From CAYLMG01 sp964464635 (GTDB taxonomy: Bacteria; Planctomycetota; Phycisphaerae; Sedimentisphaerales; Anaerobacaceae): a DNA stretch of 24,097 bases. Of this stretch, positions 23,774 through 24,097 are shown in pieces (the first letter of the stretch is position 1; each line of letters starts with the position of its first letter). A program made the position numbers and the translations under genes. Location: positions 1 through 24,097 of the forward strand of contig CAYXGT010000042.1 of assembly GCA_964464635.1 (NCBI GenBank). Direction: 5' to 3'. The notes under the pieces were generated by a model, which was not told the DNA's origin, did no database searches, and worked only from the letters and a program-made list of their open reading frames with translations.

Positions 23774-23793
23774 AAAAAATTTCCTAATGAAAT
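23774..23793 (-). terminator. Weak intrinsic terminator for the acyltransferase gene
   Basis: On the minus strand, ATTTC-ATTAG-GAAAT (23793-23779) is a 5-bp hairpin followed directly by a T-run (23779-23774). It starts 20 bases after the stop codon at 23813. The stem is short and AT-rich. Confidence 0.3.
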
Positions 23794-23812
23794 CCATGAT
23801 TTTTTGAAATTT

Positions 23813-24097
23813 TTATGTGCCGCAAATTTGAAAATCTTGATTTTTCTGACCTGTATTTTGCTGCTTTTCTTCTCTCGGCCGGTGTCTCCATCTGCGGTGC
23901 AGCCACCAGTATTGTGTAGGGTCATCGCGGACAAATTCTTCTATCGCTTTTGTATATTCGGCTGTTATCCATTCTATAGGATTATTTTTGTCCTGCCATT
24001 CTGCCGGGTAGATAATTCGCTGTATGCCGATATCGAAAAAGAATCGATTATCAGCTCTTCTGCTGTATCCCACTCCTATCGGTATATTGTTTGTTAT
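23813..24097 (-). CDS. LpxL/HtrB-type lipid A acyltransferase, C-terminal part
   Basis: The minus-strand frame enters from the right edge of the window and runs to a TAA at 23815-23813, giving 94 visible residues. Near the end it contains FVRDDPTQYWWLHRRWRHRP, the characteristic C-terminal signature of lysophospholipid/lauroyl acyltransferases of the LpxL/HtrB family (family form: 'P.Q..W.HRR.K.RP'). These membrane-associated enzymes transfer a secondary acyl chain to lipid A. The catalytic HX4D motif lies in the N-terminal half, outside the window. The GTG at 24073 is not the real start, since the frame stays open to the edge. The last 20 or so residues after the signature are hydrophilic and not family-conserved. 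Which lipid A position is acylated cannot be said. Confidence 0.82.
   Translation of the reverse strand: MTNNIPIGVGYSRRADNRFFFDIGIQRIIYPAEWQDKNNPIEWITAEYTKAIEEFVRDDPTQYWWLHRRWRHRPREEKQQNTGQKNQDFQICGT

Noticed and set aside
23533..23934. A 133-codon minus-strand open frame
   Set aside because: It runs through short repeats, overlaps the well-supported acyltransferase end and has no Shine-Dalgarno or domain.
1..24097. tRNA or rRNA genes
   Set aside because: I looked in the spacers for T-loop and acceptor-stem patterns and long rRNA-like stretches and saw none.

Overview
The window looks like a piece of a Planctomycetota genome, most likely class Phycisphaerae. This is an inference from gene content. 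The clues are a short exported protein ending in a planctomycete-style dockerin repeat, a very large GspK-like protein carrying a fibronectin-like 'YCWRIDDVND' domain, poor Shine-Dalgarno sites on several genes, and intergenic DNA built from recurring short words (TTCGTG, CACAGAG, CTCTGCG). A run of 10 N at 18941-18950 marks a draft, possibly metagenome-derived, assembly.

Layout. (1) 1-5257, plus strand: the 3' part of an ABC-2 type permease, a 604-residue membrane-anchored helical-repeat protein of unknown function, and a complete UvrD/PcrA-type helicase. (2) 5258-5563: a leader region with a strong-looking promoter (TTGATT-17-TATAAT) and a hairpin-rich segment. (3) 5564-17813, plus strand: a type II secretion / type IV pilus-like operon. 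It encodes the ATPase GspE, the inner-membrane platform GspF, two large paralogous pseudopilins flanking a secreted dockerin-like protein, then GspG-, GspH-, GspI- and GspJ-like pseudopilins and a 1056-residue GspK-like protein. No secretin (GspD), GspC/L/M or prepilin peptidase is present, so these must lie elsewhere. (4) 17814-18567: non-coding DNA made of repeat words and a well-formed inverted repeat. (5) 22632-18568, minus strand: a three-gene operon with its own promoter (TTGACA-17-TTTAAT), encoding exported TPR, PKD and HEAT-repeat proteins. (6) 22633-23812: mobile-element debris (a decayed IS110 5' end and a structured segment resembling an IS200/IS605 right end) plus palindromic and tandem repeats. 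(7) 23813-24097, minus strand: the C-terminal end of an LpxL/HtrB-type acyltransferase.

The most notable observation is in the minus-strand operon. The TPR gene contains an in-frame TAG and the PKD gene an in-frame TAA. In both cases clear coding sequence continues in the same frame with no usable restart. Both stops are one C-to-T change from a Gln codon. The third gene is interrupted by the N gap, and its two halves lie in different frames only because the gap length is a placeholder. The operon is therefore decaying, read through, or mis-assembled.
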